Assembly (NCBI GenBank): GCA_031286185.1
Contig: JAITUS010000126.1
Location: 1-13,418 of the forward strand
Direction: 5' to 3'
DNA from: Rickettsiales bacterium
GTDB lineage: Bacteria; Pseudomonadota; Alphaproteobacteria; Rickettsiales; Anaplasmataceae
Length of the DNA stretch: 13,418 bases
Positions 1 to 7,799 of this stretch are shown here, one piece after another. Under the pieces are notes generated by a model. That model saw only the letters and a list, made by a program, of their open reading frames with translations. It ran no database searches and was not told where the DNA came from. The translations under genes were made by a program, and so were the position numbers. How positions within the stretch are numbered: position 1 is the first letter of the stretch; each line of letters opens with the position of its first letter.

Positions 1-299
1 GCGTTTTTTGATGTCTTAAACGACTTATAAGCGCGTTTCAGCTTGTATAGGTAAAAAACCAGAAGTTTTATAAAGACATACGGTGCACATAGTGCAAAAA
101 ATTAAACATGAGACGCCAAATATGCTAAGTTTTTTTGTCGTTTAATCTGCACAGACTGAAAATAAATAATAACTTCAGTATTACGATAAGGGGGTTGAAA
201 GAATTTGTCAAGTAGTTTTTGTGTATTGGGTATGTGCTTAGCGCTGCCAAAACTGGTTTGATATGGTTATGCAAGAAGTTTTATTTTGGCGTGCGTGGC
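1..299. other. Non-coding leader upstream of htpG
   Basis: I find no credible gene here: stops interrupt every frame and the longest open stretches are under about 20 codons. Two small inverted repeats are visible: an 8-base pair (17-24 with 137-144) and a 6-base pair (155-160 with 174-179). Neither is followed by a T-tract. The stretch reads like Wolbachia intergenic DNA and could be a copy of a dispersed repeat, but only a genome self-comparison would show that. Confidence 0.5.
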
Positions 300-329
300 C
301 TTGAAAGATCGTAGTGCAATACTTAAATT
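300..329 (+). promoter_or_regulatory. Candidate htpG promoter, with a heat-shock-like -35
   Basis: CTTGAA at 300-305 matches the sigma-32 -35 core, and the overlapping TTGAAA (301-306) is a good sigma-70 -35. A weak -10, TAAATT (324-329), lies 17 bases downstream. There is no C-rich sigma-32 -10 element, so the class of promoter is open. A start site near 336 would give a short leader holding the GGAG site used by the ATG at 362. That argues against translation starting at the upstream GTG at 314, which lies between the two boxes. Confidence 0.35.
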
Positions 330-351
330 ATATAGGCAGTAGGCTAATAAT

Positions 352-355
352 GGAG
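352..355 (+). promoter_or_regulatory. Shine-Dalgarno site deciding the htpG start
   Basis: GGAG lies six bases before the ATG at 362. The alternative ATG at 350 has only AGG at 341-343 before it, and the GTG at 314 has no purine-rich site. HtpG proteins also normally begin only a few residues before the conserved helix that precedes the ELISNASD motif, which fits 362. Confidence 0.5.
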
Positions 356-361
356 CTCAGA

Positions 362-2260
362 ATGCATAACGTAAAAGGAACCGAAAATTTAAAATTTGAT
401 GCTGAAGTAGGGAAGGTACTGAATATAGTAATTCATTCGCTTTACACTAATAAGGATATTTTTCTGCGTGAGTTAATATCAAATGCATCAGATGCATGTG
501 ACAAATTGCGCTACGAATCTCAACTAAACCCCAACTTGCTAGATTCAAGTGATGAGTTAAAAATCACCATTAGCTCCAGTAAAGATAAGAATGAACTATA
601 TATCACTGACAACGGCATCGGGATGAATAGGCAGGATTTAATAGATAACCTTGGTACAGTCGCCAGTTCTGGTACACAAAGATTTCTGGAGGCGATTAAA
701 AGTAGCAAGGATTCAAGCCAAACTGTAAAGTTAATCGGGAAATTTGGTGTCGGTTTTTACTCAAGCTTCATGGTTGCCTCAGAAGTTATAGTTGAATCTC
801 GAAAGGCGGGAGAAGAGGAATCTTGGGTCTGGAGATCCGAAGGAGATGGAGAATATTCAATCGGCAAATTAGATGATCAAATCCCTCACGGAACCAAGAT
901 TACCCTGGTTATGCGTCCTGAAGAAAATGAGTTCCTAGACAAGTTTCGCATCGAAAACATTGTTACTACCTATTCAGATCACATAAATTTTCCCGTTGAG
1001 TTTATAGATGAGGAAGGAAAAAGTGAAAAGCTAAACAGCAAGGCCGCAATTTGGACTAAGCCGAAAAACAACGTCTCTCAAGAAGAGCACAACGATTTTT
1101 TCCGCGGTGTTGCGCATGTTGTCGGGGAACCTTGGATGATATTGCATAATAAAAATGAAGGTGCAATAGAATATACAAATTTGCTTTATGTGCCTTCTAT
1201 CAAGCCCTTCGATTTATTTCACCCAGATAGACGTTGCTCCGTGAAATTGTATGTAAATAAAGTATTTATCACTGAAGATAATGTACAAATCATACCACAA
1301 TACTTGCGTTTTCTGAAAGGTGTTGTTGACTCACCGGATTTGCCTCTTAATATCAGCAGAGAAACACTGCAGAACAATCGTGTTGTTGAGCAAATCAGAA
1401 AATTCCTCACTAAGCGCGTGATATCAGAACTTGGTAAGAAGGCAAAAGAAAATTTAGAGGAATACACGAAGTTCTGGACCAATTTTGGTGCAGTATTGAA
1501 AGAGGGTCTTTGTGAAGCTATGCCAACTGACGAAAGAGAAGCACTGCTCTCAATTTGTAGATTCCATAGCACTGGTGATGACAAGTTGGTCAGCATTGAT
1601 GACTATATAAGTAGAATGAAGCCTGAGCAGGAGCACATCTATTATCTCACAGGAAATAGTTTGGATTCTGTGAAACACAGTCCACAACTTGAAGGGTTTG
1701 TCAGCAAAGGACTGGAGGTCCTTCTGTTTGTTGATCCAGTGGACGATTTCTGGACTAGCGTAATTCATGAATATAAAGACCAGAAGATTAAGTCCGTAAC
1801 TCGTGCTGATGTTGATTTGGAAAAATTCTCCTCAGAGAAAAAAGACGAAGAAAATAAATCAGATGAAGAAAAAAGCGAAGAAAATACGGATTCTATATTA
1901 GAGTATTTCACTAAGGTTCTTGGTAGTTCAGTGAAAAGCGTAAAAATTTCCAAAAAATTGACCGATAGTCCTGTATGTTTGGCGGTTGATGAGGGTGCAA
2001 TGGATCTTAGGATGGAGCGTTTTTTACGTGAGCAAAAACAGCTGAATTACCGCACACCAAAGGTGCTTGAAATCAACACTAAGCACCTTGTAATAAAAAG
2101 CATAATGAAATCTCACGCTGAAGATGGTGAAAACTCAACATTGGAGGATATGATCCACTTATTGTTCTATCAAGCTTGTATTGTGGAAGGCGAAGAGATG
2201 GATGACGCGAGCCTATTTGCTAAGAGGTTGAATAACTTGCTTGGCAAGGTTGTGATTTAG
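362..2260 (+). CDS. htpG: Molecular chaperone HtpG (bacterial Hsp90)
   Basis: ATP-driven cytosolic Hsp90 dimer that remodels client proteins, often with DnaK. From ATG 362 it has 632 residues, normal for the family. The N-terminal GHKL ATPase domain shows [10 protein letters not shown] (catalytic Glu37, Mg-binding Asn41), DNGIGM (Asp83, adenine contact), the lid glycines [10 protein letters not shown] (126-135) and GTKITL (177-182). The middle domain holds [10 protein letters not shown] with Arg333, the region that contacts ATP phosphate. The C-terminal dimerisation domain runs from about 510 to 632. A strongly charged Lys/Glu-rich stretch at 490-509 separates the middle and C-terminal domains. 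The frame is also open upstream from GTG 314 and ATG 350; I prefer 362 because of its Shine-Dalgarno site and family length. The 3' end contains the promoter of the next gene. Confidence 0.97.
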   Translation: MHNVKGTENLKFDAEVGKVLNIVIHSLYTNKDIFLRELISNASDACDKLRYESQLNPNLLDSSDELKITISSSKDKNELYITDNGIGMNRQDLIDNLGTVASSGTQRFLEAIKSSKDSSQTVKLIGKFGVGFYSSFMVASEVIVESRKAGEEESWVWRSEGDGEYSIGKLDDQIPHGTKITLVMRPEENEFLDKFRIENIVTTYSDHINFPVEFIDEEGKSEKLNSKAAIWTKPKNNVSQEEHNDFFRGVAHVVGEPWMILHNKNEGAIEYTNLLYVPSIKPFDLFHPDRRCSVKLYVNKVFITEDNVQIIPQYLRFLKGVVDSPDLPLNISRETLQNNRVVEQIRKFLTKRVISELGKKAKENLEEYTKFWTNFGAVLKEGLCEAMPTDEREALLSICRFHSTGDDKLVSIDDYISRMKPEQEHIYYLTGNSLDSVKHSPQLEGFVSKGLEVLLFVDPVDDFWTSVIHEYKDQKIKSVTRADVDLEKFSSEKKDEENKSDEEKSEENTDSILEYFTKVLGSSVKSVKISKKLTDSPVCLAVDEGAMDLRMERFLREQKQLNYRTPKVLEINTKHLVIKSIMKSHAEDGENSTLEDMIHLLFYQACIVEGEEMDDASLFAKRLNNLLGKVVI

Positions 2261-2269
2261 TGCTATACT
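2241..2269 (+). promoter_or_regulatory. Sigma-70 promoter for the lipase gene, inside htpG 3' end
   Basis: TTGGCA (2241-2246) and TATACT (2264-2269), each five of six to consensus, are separated by 17 bases. A start near 2276 would give a leader of about 25 bases before the ATG at 2301. The -35 is in the last codons of htpG, so the accessory pair downstream can be transcribed independently of the chaperone gene. Confidence 0.6.
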
Positions 2270-2300
2270 AGATTAAGCTAATTTATGGTGAGTGATAAAT

Positions 2301-3476
2301 ATGGCTAATCGAACTAATCTTCCAAATTCAAGCCGGGTTGATTTGAATACAGAAGAAGATCAAAAAACAACTGAAATTAAAGGTCGTTGCCATTCTAGAG
2401 ATTTGGGTATTGCAAGAGAAGAAGGGCCTGAAGTTTTAGGCGGTAAAAGTCAAGAAACACCAGCTGTTCCCGAGGATGAACTTGGAGATTTTCAATGTAG
2501 TAGCTTTGAGAGCGATACCTATGAAGGTATCGGGTGTGATCTAAACGAAATACAAATTGCAGGATTTAGTAAACAGAAATTATTAAAAATGTGTAATTTC
2601 TGTAAAATAAGCTATGGTAGTAACGATGAAAAATTAGATAGTAGATATAAAACTAAAGCTGAGCTCATTAATGAAGGTTATGGTATTATTCCATTTTATT
2701 ATAATGATAGAAATAAAAGGTGTGCTGGTTTTGTTTTTACAAAAGATAAAGAAATAACTATAGCCTATCACGGTACTAAAGACTTTGATAATGTGATGAC
2801 TGATGTAAGCACAGCGTTTACCTCAGAATTTTTACCTGAAGGTGGGAAAATGCATGATGGTTTTCACAATGCATTTTATGATTCGTTGCCTAGTCTTGGT
2901 AAAATATTAGACGGTTATGCTAAAGAGCAAGGGTCAGAAATTAAAGATTTTAAAATTAATTGTACGGGCCATAGTATGGGAGCCGCTCTTGCTACCATAA
3001 CTGCTTTATATCTTAAGAAAGTAGAGGGTGCTGGACATGTTCGTGTTGCAACTTTTGGTTCTCCGAGAGTTTCCGATTTCCATGATGCTGAAATTTATGA
3101 AAAGCTTCTTGGAGAAAATACCATTAGAGTAACTAATTCGTCAGACTCAATACCAATGTTTCCATCTGGCTCTATGGGATTTAAGCACGTAGGTAAACCA
3201 TTAAAAATAAAAACAGGTAATCTCTTAATAAGCTGCTTTGGAATGAACTTCTGTATAGTGGGAGAATATTATCATAAAACGGATACCTATTATAGTTGCA
3301 TTCAAGATATAAAACCAGAAGATTTCCAATCAAATAATAGTGTATCTAGATACTATTACCTTTCTTACGTAGCCGCAGTGCCTTATTATATAACCACTAC
3401 AGCTTTAACTACACCTTATTATCTTTTTCTAAGTGCTATTTCAAACACGGAACAACGCTATTTGAAAGAGAAATAA
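2301..3476 (+). CDS. Class 3 (alpha/beta-hydrolase) lipase, putative secreted effector
   Basis: Predicted triacylglycerol/phospholipid hydrolase, 391 residues from ATG 2301; a GTG at 2292 is in frame but lies closer to the promoter. After a hydrophilic, probably disordered first 80 residues, the lipase_3 core shows IAYHGT (oxyanion region, about 154-159), the nucleophile elbow GHSMG (Ser225), ATFGSPRVSD, and VTNSSDSIPMFPS with the acid Asp282. KHVG (His296) matches the structural His of the family. The likely catalytic His is His325 in YYHKTDTYY. There is no signal peptide. The last 50 residues carry a hydrophobic, Tyr-rich segment (about 343-372) that could insert in a membrane. A one-step secretion route such as the type IV system would fit, but that is inference. 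The acidic membrane protein gene starts 23 bases downstream on the same strand, probably in one transcript. Confidence 0.85.
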   Translation: MANRTNLPNSSRVDLNTEEDQKTTEIKGRCHSRDLGIAREEGPEVLGGKSQETPAVPEDELGDFQCSSFESDTYEGIGCDLNEIQIAGFSKQKLLKMCNFCKISYGSNDEKLDSRYKTKAELINEGYGIIPFYYNDRNKRCAGFVFTKDKEITIAYHGTKDFDNVMTDVSTAFTSEFLPEGGKMHDGFHNAFYDSLPSLGKILDGYAKEQGSEIKDFKINCTGHSMGAALATITALYLKKVEGAGHVRVATFGSPRVSDFHDAEIYEKLLGENTIRVTNSSDSIPMFPSGSMGFKHVGKPLKIKTGNLLISCFGMNFCIVGEYYHKTDTYYSCIQDIKPEDFQSNNSVSRYYYLSYVAAVPYYITTTALTTPYYLFLSAISNTEQRYLKEK

Positions 3477-3499
3477 AGCTTGCTGATGACCGAAGATTA

Positions 3500-5020
3500 A
3501 TGAGTCTCAAGGATAATAAAAACGGGCTTGTGATCCATGCACTTGGCAATGCTATGGTTAGTTTAGAAAATCCTTTAGTAATATCTCATATAGAGTGCAA
3601 CATTAATGGAAGAGGTGAAGGGTTACAATTTAACATTTATGACATTGCTTCTTTTGTTAACAGTAATTATCACCTCAATAGAAACAATATGAGGTTAAGG
3701 CAGTTGTGTGAAATTGAAGATGTGCCTGTTAAAGGGGTGCCTAATTTAATTGATGCTGAAAATCATGTTCCTGGTAGCAGGAATACTATTAGTGATTTAG
3801 TAAATGAGCCTGCAACTTCAAGTCGAGCAGTGAATGAAGCAGGTAGTAAACAATTACAAAGCCCAGAACCTAAAAGCACTGGTAGTCAACAGCCACAAAA
3901 AAATGTTGTGGACAAAGGAAAAAATATTATGAACAATGGACATGCTTCAACGAAACATCCTATAAGCGATAATTATAAGGGAGGTGAAATGGATAGGGAA
4001 AAAAAGCAACAAAATCCGGCAAGTAAAAATCGTGGTAGCATACCGCCTCATACTCAAGAGCAACAAGAAGTTCTTGAGACTCAAATTCCAGGACAAATGG
4101 ATGTTGTCCAAAGCGAAGGAGCTTCTTCAAGTATGCAGGAACTTCAAAATGAAGGTACTATCGTTTCGTCAATTGATAGTGATGAGGAAAAACAATCTCC
4201 TGACCAACCTACTGAACACACAACATTGCAAACGGATGACAAGCGAGAGTCTGAAAGCAAAGACGATCAACCAGATTCACCATCACTTTTACCACAGAGT
4301 TCTTTGGATAGCGATTATTCTAAACTTGAAAGCAACAATGGTCAAAGTGGTGGTAAGTGTGCTCGGACTCCTTCAGATTCTAACGATGACTCTTTGTCAT
4401 TTGAGAAGATAGATGAAGAGCCTGCAGCCGTTACAGCAAATATTGAGAGTGGTAATAGTCAGCCTGCAAATGAAGGAAGGCCAGCAGTATTTCCCTTTCC
4501 CGATGGTTCACCACCATCGAATGGTGATGAATATGATGAGCTTAGTGAAGCTAGCGATGATTTGGATGATTGGAGTAAAGCTAGCGATGTAACTGATGAA
4601 GAAGATATTGACAATTATGATCTATCATGGCTATTTTCAGAAGAGGATGACGATAATCGCCAAGAAGATCTACATCCAACACCGGAACCAACGCCAGCAC
4701 CGACACTAACACCGGAACCAACGCTTTCATTAACTAGCAAAAAACCTGAGCAAGTGAATAACACTACTCCACAAAACACAAAAAGTAGCAATCTACATAT
4801 CATAGCTGCTTCTATATTAGCAATAGCTGGAGTTGCTCTAGGAGTGACTATTGCGGTTCACTTGGAGATGTTAGCAGTAGGAATAGTAGTTGGAGCTTGT
4901 TGTCTAGCTGCTACAGCAGTTATGTATCACTATAAATGGCCTAGTAGCTTCATTGAAAACAATAAGGTTGAAAAGGTTGCACCCAACGAGAAGAAAGAAC
5001 CTGTAGCTACATCTGTGTAA
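3500..5020 (+). CDS. Acidic, largely disordered protein with C-terminal membrane hairpin
   Basis: I do not recognise a family. The protein has 506 residues. The first 85 or so look folded (mixed hydrophobic, few Pro). Residues 90-430 are low complexity, rich in Ser, Asp, Glu, Gln, Pro and Asn, and strongly acidic at 340-390. A Pro-Thr-Glu spacer (393-412) follows, built from a near-repeated ten-residue unit. Two membrane helices (about 432-453 and 456-477) and a short basic-to-neutral tail end the protein. This layout, a long hydrophilic domain displayed by a C-terminal hairpin without a signal peptide, suggests a membrane- or inclusion-anchored host-interaction protein; that is inference. 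It follows the lipase by 23 bases and likely shares its transcript. The Shine-Dalgarno site is weak (GAAGA before TTAATG). The helix hairpin resembles the small protein at 8492-8752. Confidence 0.8.
   Translation: MSLKDNKNGLVIHALGNAMVSLENPLVISHIECNINGRGEGLQFNIYDIASFVNSNYHLNRNNMRLRQLCEIEDVPVKGVPNLIDAENHVPGSRNTISDLVNEPATSSRAVNEAGSKQLQSPEPKSTGSQQPQKNVVDKGKNIMNNGHASTKHPISDNYKGGEMDREKKQQNPASKNRGSIPPHTQEQQEVLETQIPGQMDVVQSEGASSSMQELQNEGTIVSSIDSDEEKQSPDQPTEHTTLQTDDKRESESKDDQPDSPSLLPQSSLDSDYSKLESNNGQSGGKCARTPSDSNDDSLSFEKIDEEPAAVTANIESGNSQPANEGRPAVFPFPDGSPPSNGDEYDELSEASDDLDDWSKASDVTDEEDIDNYDLSWLFSEEDDDNRQEDLHPTPEPTPAPTLTPEPTLSLTSKKPEQVNNTTPQNTKSSNLHIIAASILAIAGVALGVTIAVHLEMLAVGIVVGACCLAATAVMYHYKWPSSFIENNKVEKVAPNEKKEPVATSV
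4544..4589 (+). repeat. Direct repeat of a 16-base unit, 30-base period
   Basis: AGTGAAGCTAGCGATG (4544-4559) recurs with one mismatch as AGTAAAGCTAGCGATG (4574-4589). It encodes two related acidic decapeptides, SEASDDLDDW and SKASDVTDEE, inside the acidic region of the 3500-5020 gene. Confidence 0.7.
4678..4724 (+). repeat. Direct repeat of a 17-base unit, 30-base period
   Basis: AACACCGGAACCAACGC occurs exactly at 4678-4694 and again at 4708-4724. It encodes the TPEPTPAPTL / TPEPTLSLTS spacer just before the membrane hairpin of the 3500-5020 gene. The perfect base identity over a 30-base step points to recent duplication and makes this a site where copy number could vary between strains. 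Confidence 0.75.
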
Positions 5021-5028
5021 TAAATATA

Positions 5029-5096
5029 GTAGTCTACCATTGAATAATTTATTATAATTTTATTAGTTATTAATAGATAAAAACTTGGTAGACTAC
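5029..5096. repeat. 11-bp perfect inverted repeat over the hemA start
   Basis: GTAGTCTACCA (5029-5039) and TGGTAGACTAC (5086-5096) are exact reverse complements separated by 46 bases. The right arm contains two bases of the hemA TTG start codon and its first codons. The loop holds a TATAAT box at 5053-5058. A transcript reading through from the accessory pair would contain both arms and could hide the start; a transcript from the internal -10 would contain only the right arm. Confidence 0.7.
5053..5058 (+). promoter_or_regulatory. Candidate -10 box for hemA
   Basis: A perfect TATAAT lies about 27 bases before the TTG start. No convincing -35 sits 16-18 bases upstream (TAGTCT at 5030-5035 is poor). 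In such AT-rich DNA a lone hexamer is weak evidence. Confidence 0.3.
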
Positions 5097-6317
5097 GAAG
5101 AAATATTCTTAAATAAAATCAAAGATATAAAAGAAGAAGGGCGCTATCGTGAGTTCACGCATTTTGCGTCGTTGCCTGGCAGGCTTCCCTATATTATGGA
5201 TTATGAAAGAAATAGGGAAGTAATCGTCTGGTGCAGTAATAACTATTTAGGAATGTCACAAAATGAGAGTGTTATTGCCGCTATTCACAACTCATCTGTT
5301 GGCGCAGGAGGAACTAGAAATATCTCCGGCACAACAAAAGAGGTTGTTGAACTTGAGCAATCTCTGGCTTGTTTGCATAACAAGGAGGCTGCTTTAACTT
5401 TTGCTTGTGGCTACCTTGCCAACCAGACTACACTTAGCACTTTATTGTCCGTTATTCCTGACGTGGTAATTTTTTCAGACGAGAAAAACCACTCTTCGAT
5501 GATAGAAGGCATAAAGTCAGGAAAAAGACCTAAATATATATTCAGGCATAATGACATTGATCACTTAGAGCAGTTATTAAAGTCTGTGGGTAGAAAAACA
5601 CCAAAGATAATAGCGTTTGAATCCATATATTCAATGGATGGCGATATAGCGCCGCTGAGAGAAATATGCGACTTGGCAGATCAATATAATGCAGTTACCT
5701 ATTTGGATGAGGTACACGCAGTTGGCATGTATGGCCCGCGTGGTGGCGGAATTGCAGAAAGAGAAGGTCTGATGGATAGAGTAACTGTTATTCAAGGTAC
5801 ATTATCGAAAGCTTTTGGAGTGATGGGTGGATATATAGCGTCTTCAAAGAGCTTGGTGGATGTAATAAGAAGTTCTGCTCCAGGATTTATTTTCACCACT
5901 GCCATGTCACCTGTTTTAGCAGCAGCAGCAAAGGCAAGTGTTGAATATTTAAAATCAAGTGACATTGAAAGGGAAAAGCAAAAACAAGTTGTTGAAAAGG
6001 TAAAAAACTCACTGAGAAACGCGGGAATTAATCTTATCCTAACAAAAACTCATATAATTCCGATAATAATCGGTGATCCAGAGTTATCCAAAAGGGCATC
6101 AAAGTTATTATTTGATGAGCATGGAATATATGTTCAACATATAAATTACCCGACAGTTCCAAGAGGAGCTGAACGCTTTCGTATTACCCCCACACCTTAT
6201 CATACCGACGAAATGATAAGACATTTAACAGAGTCTCTTGTAAAAGTTTTTGAGAAATTGTCTATCGTATCTGTTCAGTGGAACGACAGAAAACGTTTAA
6301 ATAAGCAAAATTGTTAG
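5085..6317 (+). CDS. hemA: 5-aminolevulinate synthase
   Basis: Condenses glycine with succinyl-CoA to 5-aminolevulinate, the first step of haem synthesis by the Shemin pathway used in alphaproteobacteria. It is a cytosolic, PLP-dependent class II (alpha-oxamine synthase) homodimer. The 410 residues match the family. Visible motifs are CSNNYLGMS (50-58), [11 protein letters not shown] (73-83), [11 protein letters not shown] (132-142, His136 stacking on PLP), [12 protein letters not shown] (179-190), [16 protein letters not shown] (207-222, Asp208 and His211) and [12 protein letters not shown] with the Schiff-base Lys242. The TTG start is chosen because VDYEEIF is where ALAS proteins begin and no ATG/GTG precedes it usefully. 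No Shine-Dalgarno site is visible. The start codon overlaps an 11-bp inverted repeat, so read-through and initiation may be linked. I see no Cys-Pro haem regulatory motif at the N-terminus. Confidence 0.96.
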   Translation: MVDYEEIFLNKIKDIKEEGRYREFTHFASLPGRLPYIMDYERNREVIVWCSNNYLGMSQNESVIAAIHNSSVGAGGTRNISGTTKEVVELEQSLACLHNKEAALTFACGYLANQTTLSTLLSVIPDVVIFSDEKNHSSMIEGIKSGKRPKYIFRHNDIDHLEQLLKSVGRKTPKIIAFESIYSMDGDIAPLREICDLADQYNAVTYLDEVHAVGMYGPRGGGIAEREGLMDRVTVIQGTLSKAFGVMGGYIASSKSLVDVIRSSAPGFIFTTAMSPVLAAAAKASVEYLKSSDIEREKQKQVVEKVKNSLRNAGINLILTKTHIIPIIIGDPELSKRASKLLFDEHGIYVQHINYPTVPRGAERFRITPTPYHTDEMIRHLTESLVKVFEKLSIVSVQWNDRKRLNKQNC

Positions 6318-6463
6318 AATAAAGTGGGCTAAAGTAAGATGTAATGTGGTTGATTTGTTAACACTTTACACGCTTTTAGGCGAAAAATAGATCATTTAAA
6401 GCCTTTTTGCTTGTTCCTCAGCCTGGTCCCCTGAACAGATACTTGTCTATCTCTGTGGCTTGT

Positions 6464-7162
6464 TTACGTTAGTTTTATATCTCCAGCAATGATTAATCCA
6501 TTGTCTTCTGTTAGCCTTCCGCTACTCTCTTGCAGAAAAAGTTTGCCAAGCAAGGCCTTATATTTGTTAACTCCAGAGTAAACTATTCCACTGTATCTCC
6601 CTGCGGCAAGGTATGCAAAACCTAAAACTGTTGAACCGATGGAACGTGCATTGCTGTTGCTAGGCAGTAACTTATTTAACAAATTACCACTTACATCTAT
6701 TAAGCCTCCTTCACGACTTTTCATTCGCATTTTTATATGACGAGATCTAAAGTCTTCAAGAAAAGCCCCCTTTTTCTCTTCTGCCCAAAAAGTTTCTCTG
6801 AGAGCTGGAGCATCAATTACAGCTGCTACAACTTTGTTTTTATGAATTAGACAGACCGACACTGCAAAATAAACCATACAACTGGAAAAATTCTCCCTGC
6901 TTTCTATAGGCATAATGAACCAGGTATAAGTGTCATCTTTTATTTTTTGATCAGTATTGTCTTCAAAGATAAAACCATAGTCTTGCTTGTAATCATGCAA
7001 GCAATTGTATATGGTTTGCTTGCATCTTGAGTAAGTTTTATTGATAAAGTCTGCTGACTTAATATTGGAAATTTGCAATTCATTGAAATCACGCATAAGC
7101 TGTTTGGAAGCACTGCGTACAGAATCAAGCATCACATTAATCCGTGGTGATGAAATGAACAT
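6464..7162 (-). CDS. suhB: Inositol-monophosphatase-like protein, active site lost
   Basis: The fold is that of alphaproteobacterial SuhB/IMPase: SPRINVMLDSVRSASKQLMRDF (5-26), DYGFIFED (61-68), FAVSVCLIHKNKVVAAVIDAP (99-119), FWAEEKKGAF (125-134) and the Gly/Ala-rich SIGSTVLGFAYLAAGRYSG (174-192) align well end to end. The Mg-binding residues do not. The DPLDGT signature reads MPIESR (84-89), the upstream Asp of the DFV..aD region reads FINKTY, and the late WD motif reads YK (201-202). Hydrolysis of inositol phosphates is therefore unlikely. E. coli SuhB also works without catalysis in rRNA antitermination by binding NusA/RNA polymerase, so a retained structural role is possible; that is inference. 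It follows efp after 8 bases with a GGAAG site between, so the two are co-expressed. At 232 residues it is slightly shorter than usual (about 260). The symbol marks homology only. Confidence 0.8.
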   Translation of the reverse strand: MFISSPRINVMLDSVRSASKQLMRDFNELQISNIKSADFINKTYSRCKQTIYNCLHDYKQDYGFIFEDNTDQKIKDDTYTWFIMPIESRENFSSCMVYFAVSVCLIHKNKVVAAVIDAPALRETFWAEEKKGAFLEDFRSRHIKMRMKSREGGLIDVSGNLLNKLLPSNSNARSIGSTVLGFAYLAAGRYSGIVYSGVNKYKALLGKLFLQESSGRLTEDNGLIIAGDIKLT

Positions 7163-7170
7163 TCTTCCTT

Positions 7171-7737
7171 TTACTCTTTTACCCTTTCGTAATAGCTGTC
7201 ATCGGGGGTATATACTACAATCTTGTCCTCTTCTTTTATAAATTGAGGCACGTTAACACGCATTCCGTTTTCTAAAATTGCAGGTTTATAAGAGGAAGTA
7301 ACAGTCTGCCCTTTAATAACAGACTCTGTTTCTTTTACAGTCAATGTAACATAATCAGGCACATGCGCAGAGATTATTTTATCCTGGTAAGTTACTACTT
7401 TGACTTTCATATTATCCTGTAAATAAATCTTTTTTTCTCCCAATAAGTCCAAATTTATAGTGATCTGCTCGTAATTACTCGGATGCATAAGGTTCACAAT
7501 ATTTCCTTCAGTAAAGAGATAAACATATTCCTCTTCATCTAAAATTGCTCTTCTGATTGTTGCACCAGAGCGGAACCTTTCATAGTGTTTTGCTCCGGTT
7601 TTAATGTTCTTCATTTCTGCTTGTATGTATGCACCACCCTTGCCAGGTTGAATATGCATAATACTTACAACCAAAAACAAACCGCCATTATGTTCTAACA
7701 CTTGACCTGGCCTAATATCATTAGCTCTTTCTGCCAT
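7171..7737 (-). CDS. efp: Translation elongation factor P
   Basis: Binds between the P and E sites of stalled ribosomes and restores peptide-bond formation at polyproline stretches. The 188 residues give the three usual beta-barrel domains: KOW-like (about 1-64), central OB (65-126) and C-terminal OB (128-188, with GQTVTSSYKPAILENG matching the family signature). The tip loop HIQPGKGGAY carries Lys33, the residue lysylated in species using the EpmA route; an Arg, as in the EarP system, is absent. It is the first gene after a strong promoter and leads the phosphatase-like gene. Polyproline-containing proteins in this window, such as the PTPEPTPAP spacer protein, are the type of product EF-P helps. 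Confidence 0.97.
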   Translation of the reverse strand: MAERANDIRPGQVLEHNGGLFLVVSIMHIQPGKGGAYIQAEMKNIKTGAKHYERFRSGATIRRAILDEEEYVYLFTEGNIVNLMHPSNYEQITINLDLLGEKKIYLQDNMKVKVVTYQDKIISAHVPDYVTLTVKETESVIKGQTVTSSYKPAILENGMRVNVPQFIKEEDKIVVYTPDDSYYERVKE

Positions 7738-7763
7738 AATTACACTTTCAGCTTGATCTCATA

Positions 7764-7791
7764 ATTATAAGTGCTTTTTTGTAAATATCAA
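7764..7791 (-). promoter_or_regulatory. Sigma-70 promoter for efp
   Basis: Read on the minus strand, TTGATA (7791-7786) and a perfect TATAAT (7769-7764) are 16 bases apart. Start near 7757 gives a leader of about 20 bases before the efp ATG at 7737. It lies in the 62-base gap after rimM, so efp and the phosphatase-like gene can be expressed apart from rimM. Confidence 0.6.
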
Positions 7792-7799
7792 AACCTTTG

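Noticed and set aside
155..179. ACTGAA/TTCAGT hairpin as a terminator
   Set aside because: Six-base AT-rich stem with a 13-base loop and no T-tract.
205..261. An 18-codon hydrophobic reading from TTG 205
   Set aside because: Too short, stop just upstream, and nothing beyond composition supports translation.
314..361. Upstream GTG (314) and ATG (350) starts for htpG
   Set aside because: They add residues not typical of HtpG, lie in or next to the likely promoter, and have poorer Shine-Dalgarno sites than ATG 362.
3984..4412. 142-codon plus-strand frame within the acidic gene
   Set aside because: Shadow frame: no family features, and the main frame has better composition, start and a membrane hairpin.
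4501..4519. CGATGGT/ACCATCG hairpin inside the acidic gene
   Set aside because: Seven-base stem in coding sequence, explained by codons for DG and PPS; no T-tract or neighbouring boundary.
6378..6409. AGGC...GCCTTTTT as the hemA terminator
   Set aside because: Only four paired bases with a 19-base loop.
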